A stretch of 13,961 nucleotides of DNA from DATAYF01 sp036272735 (lineage in GTDB: Bacteria > Chloroflexota > Ktedonobacteria > Ktedonobacterales > Ktedonobacteraceae): positions 1-13,961 of the forward strand of contig DATAYF010000126.1 in the NCBI GenBank assembly GCA_036272735.1, written 5' to 3'. The stretch's first letter is position 1, and each line of letters starts with the position of its first letter. This document shows, one piece after another, positions 13,811 to 13,961 of the stretch. The position numbers and the translations under genes are program-made. The notes under the pieces are model-generated. The model was not told the DNA's origin and ran no database searches. It saw nothing but the letters and a program-made list of their open reading frames with translations.

Positions 13811-13961
13811 TTCCAGGCACAATAAACAATTTCGTCAGGTCTGCGGAACAATGATCGCCCAAGTTAGCTCATCATCAGCGACAGCATGATATAGCGAACG
13901 TTGTCCTCGTGCGCCTGGCTATAAAATGAATGATCCACAGGCTTCGACACCTCGATCATGC
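13811..13961 (-). other. Right-edge segment, possible gene end, frame unclear
   Basis: On the minus strand one frame is open from the window edge to a TAA at 13864-13866 and ends QAHEDNVRYIMLSLMMS. A second frame reads LYHAVADDELTWAIIVPQT and ends in a TGA, but has a TAG upstream. Either may be the tail of a gene lying before the immunity-like gene, but neither is recognisable. No call is made. Confidence 0.2.

Noticed and set aside
13811..13961. Toxin gene preceding the immunity-like gene
   Set aside because: Only about 30 codons are in the window, two frames compete, and neither is recognisable.

Overview
The window looks like a stretch of chromosome from a heterotrophic, soil-type bacterium. 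Moderate GC content, MsmX-style sugar transport without a dedicated ATPase, a two-domain FtsX-type permease and a TnpB-only transposon would all fit the Chloroflexota class Ktedonobacteria. That assignment is an inference from gene style; no database was searched.

Left part (about 1-3740). After roughly 430 bases with no convincing gene comes a MacB/LolD-type ABC ATPase (435-1235). It overlaps by ATGA a long FtsX-type permease gene (1232-3660), which is split in two by a frameshift at 2678-2683. A weak inverted repeat separates this unit from the convergent lacI-type gene.

Central part (3741-11698): an alpha-mannan utilisation locus. It has a LacI-family regulator (minus strand), two CUT1 sugar permeases, a sugar-binding lipoprotein, a cytoplasmic GH125 exo-alpha-1,6-mannosidase (all plus strand) and, convergently, an exported GH76 endo-alpha-1,6-mannanase. 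The three transcription starts I infer for the structural genes each carry a copy of the palindrome TGACAACGTTGTCA: one perfect (5275-5288) and two with one change (7382-7395, 11648-11661). Two of these sit just downstream of good -35/-10 boxes. The 8-bp core CAACGTTG occurs twice more, also in intergenic DNA (5342-5349 and 11779-11786). The model is that GH76 cuts alpha-1,6-mannan outside the cell, the lipoprotein and permeases import the oligosaccharides using an ATPase encoded elsewhere, GH125 trims them to mannose inside, and the LacI-type protein represses all three units until an inducer binds.

Right part (11699-13961). A TnpB-only IS200/IS605-type element (about 12191-13660, minus strand) carries intact TnpB, a small ribbon-helix-helix-like protein in place of the transposase, and structured ends. 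It has inserted without target duplication into a small gene of about 150 codons. The two halves (11869-12189 and 13657-13791) can be joined in frame and resemble a WapI-type immunity protein. The element's small gene has a consensus promoter only six bases before its start codon, with a perfect 14-bp palindrome inside it, suggesting a leaderless, self-repressed transcript. The last ~170 bases hold no confident gene.
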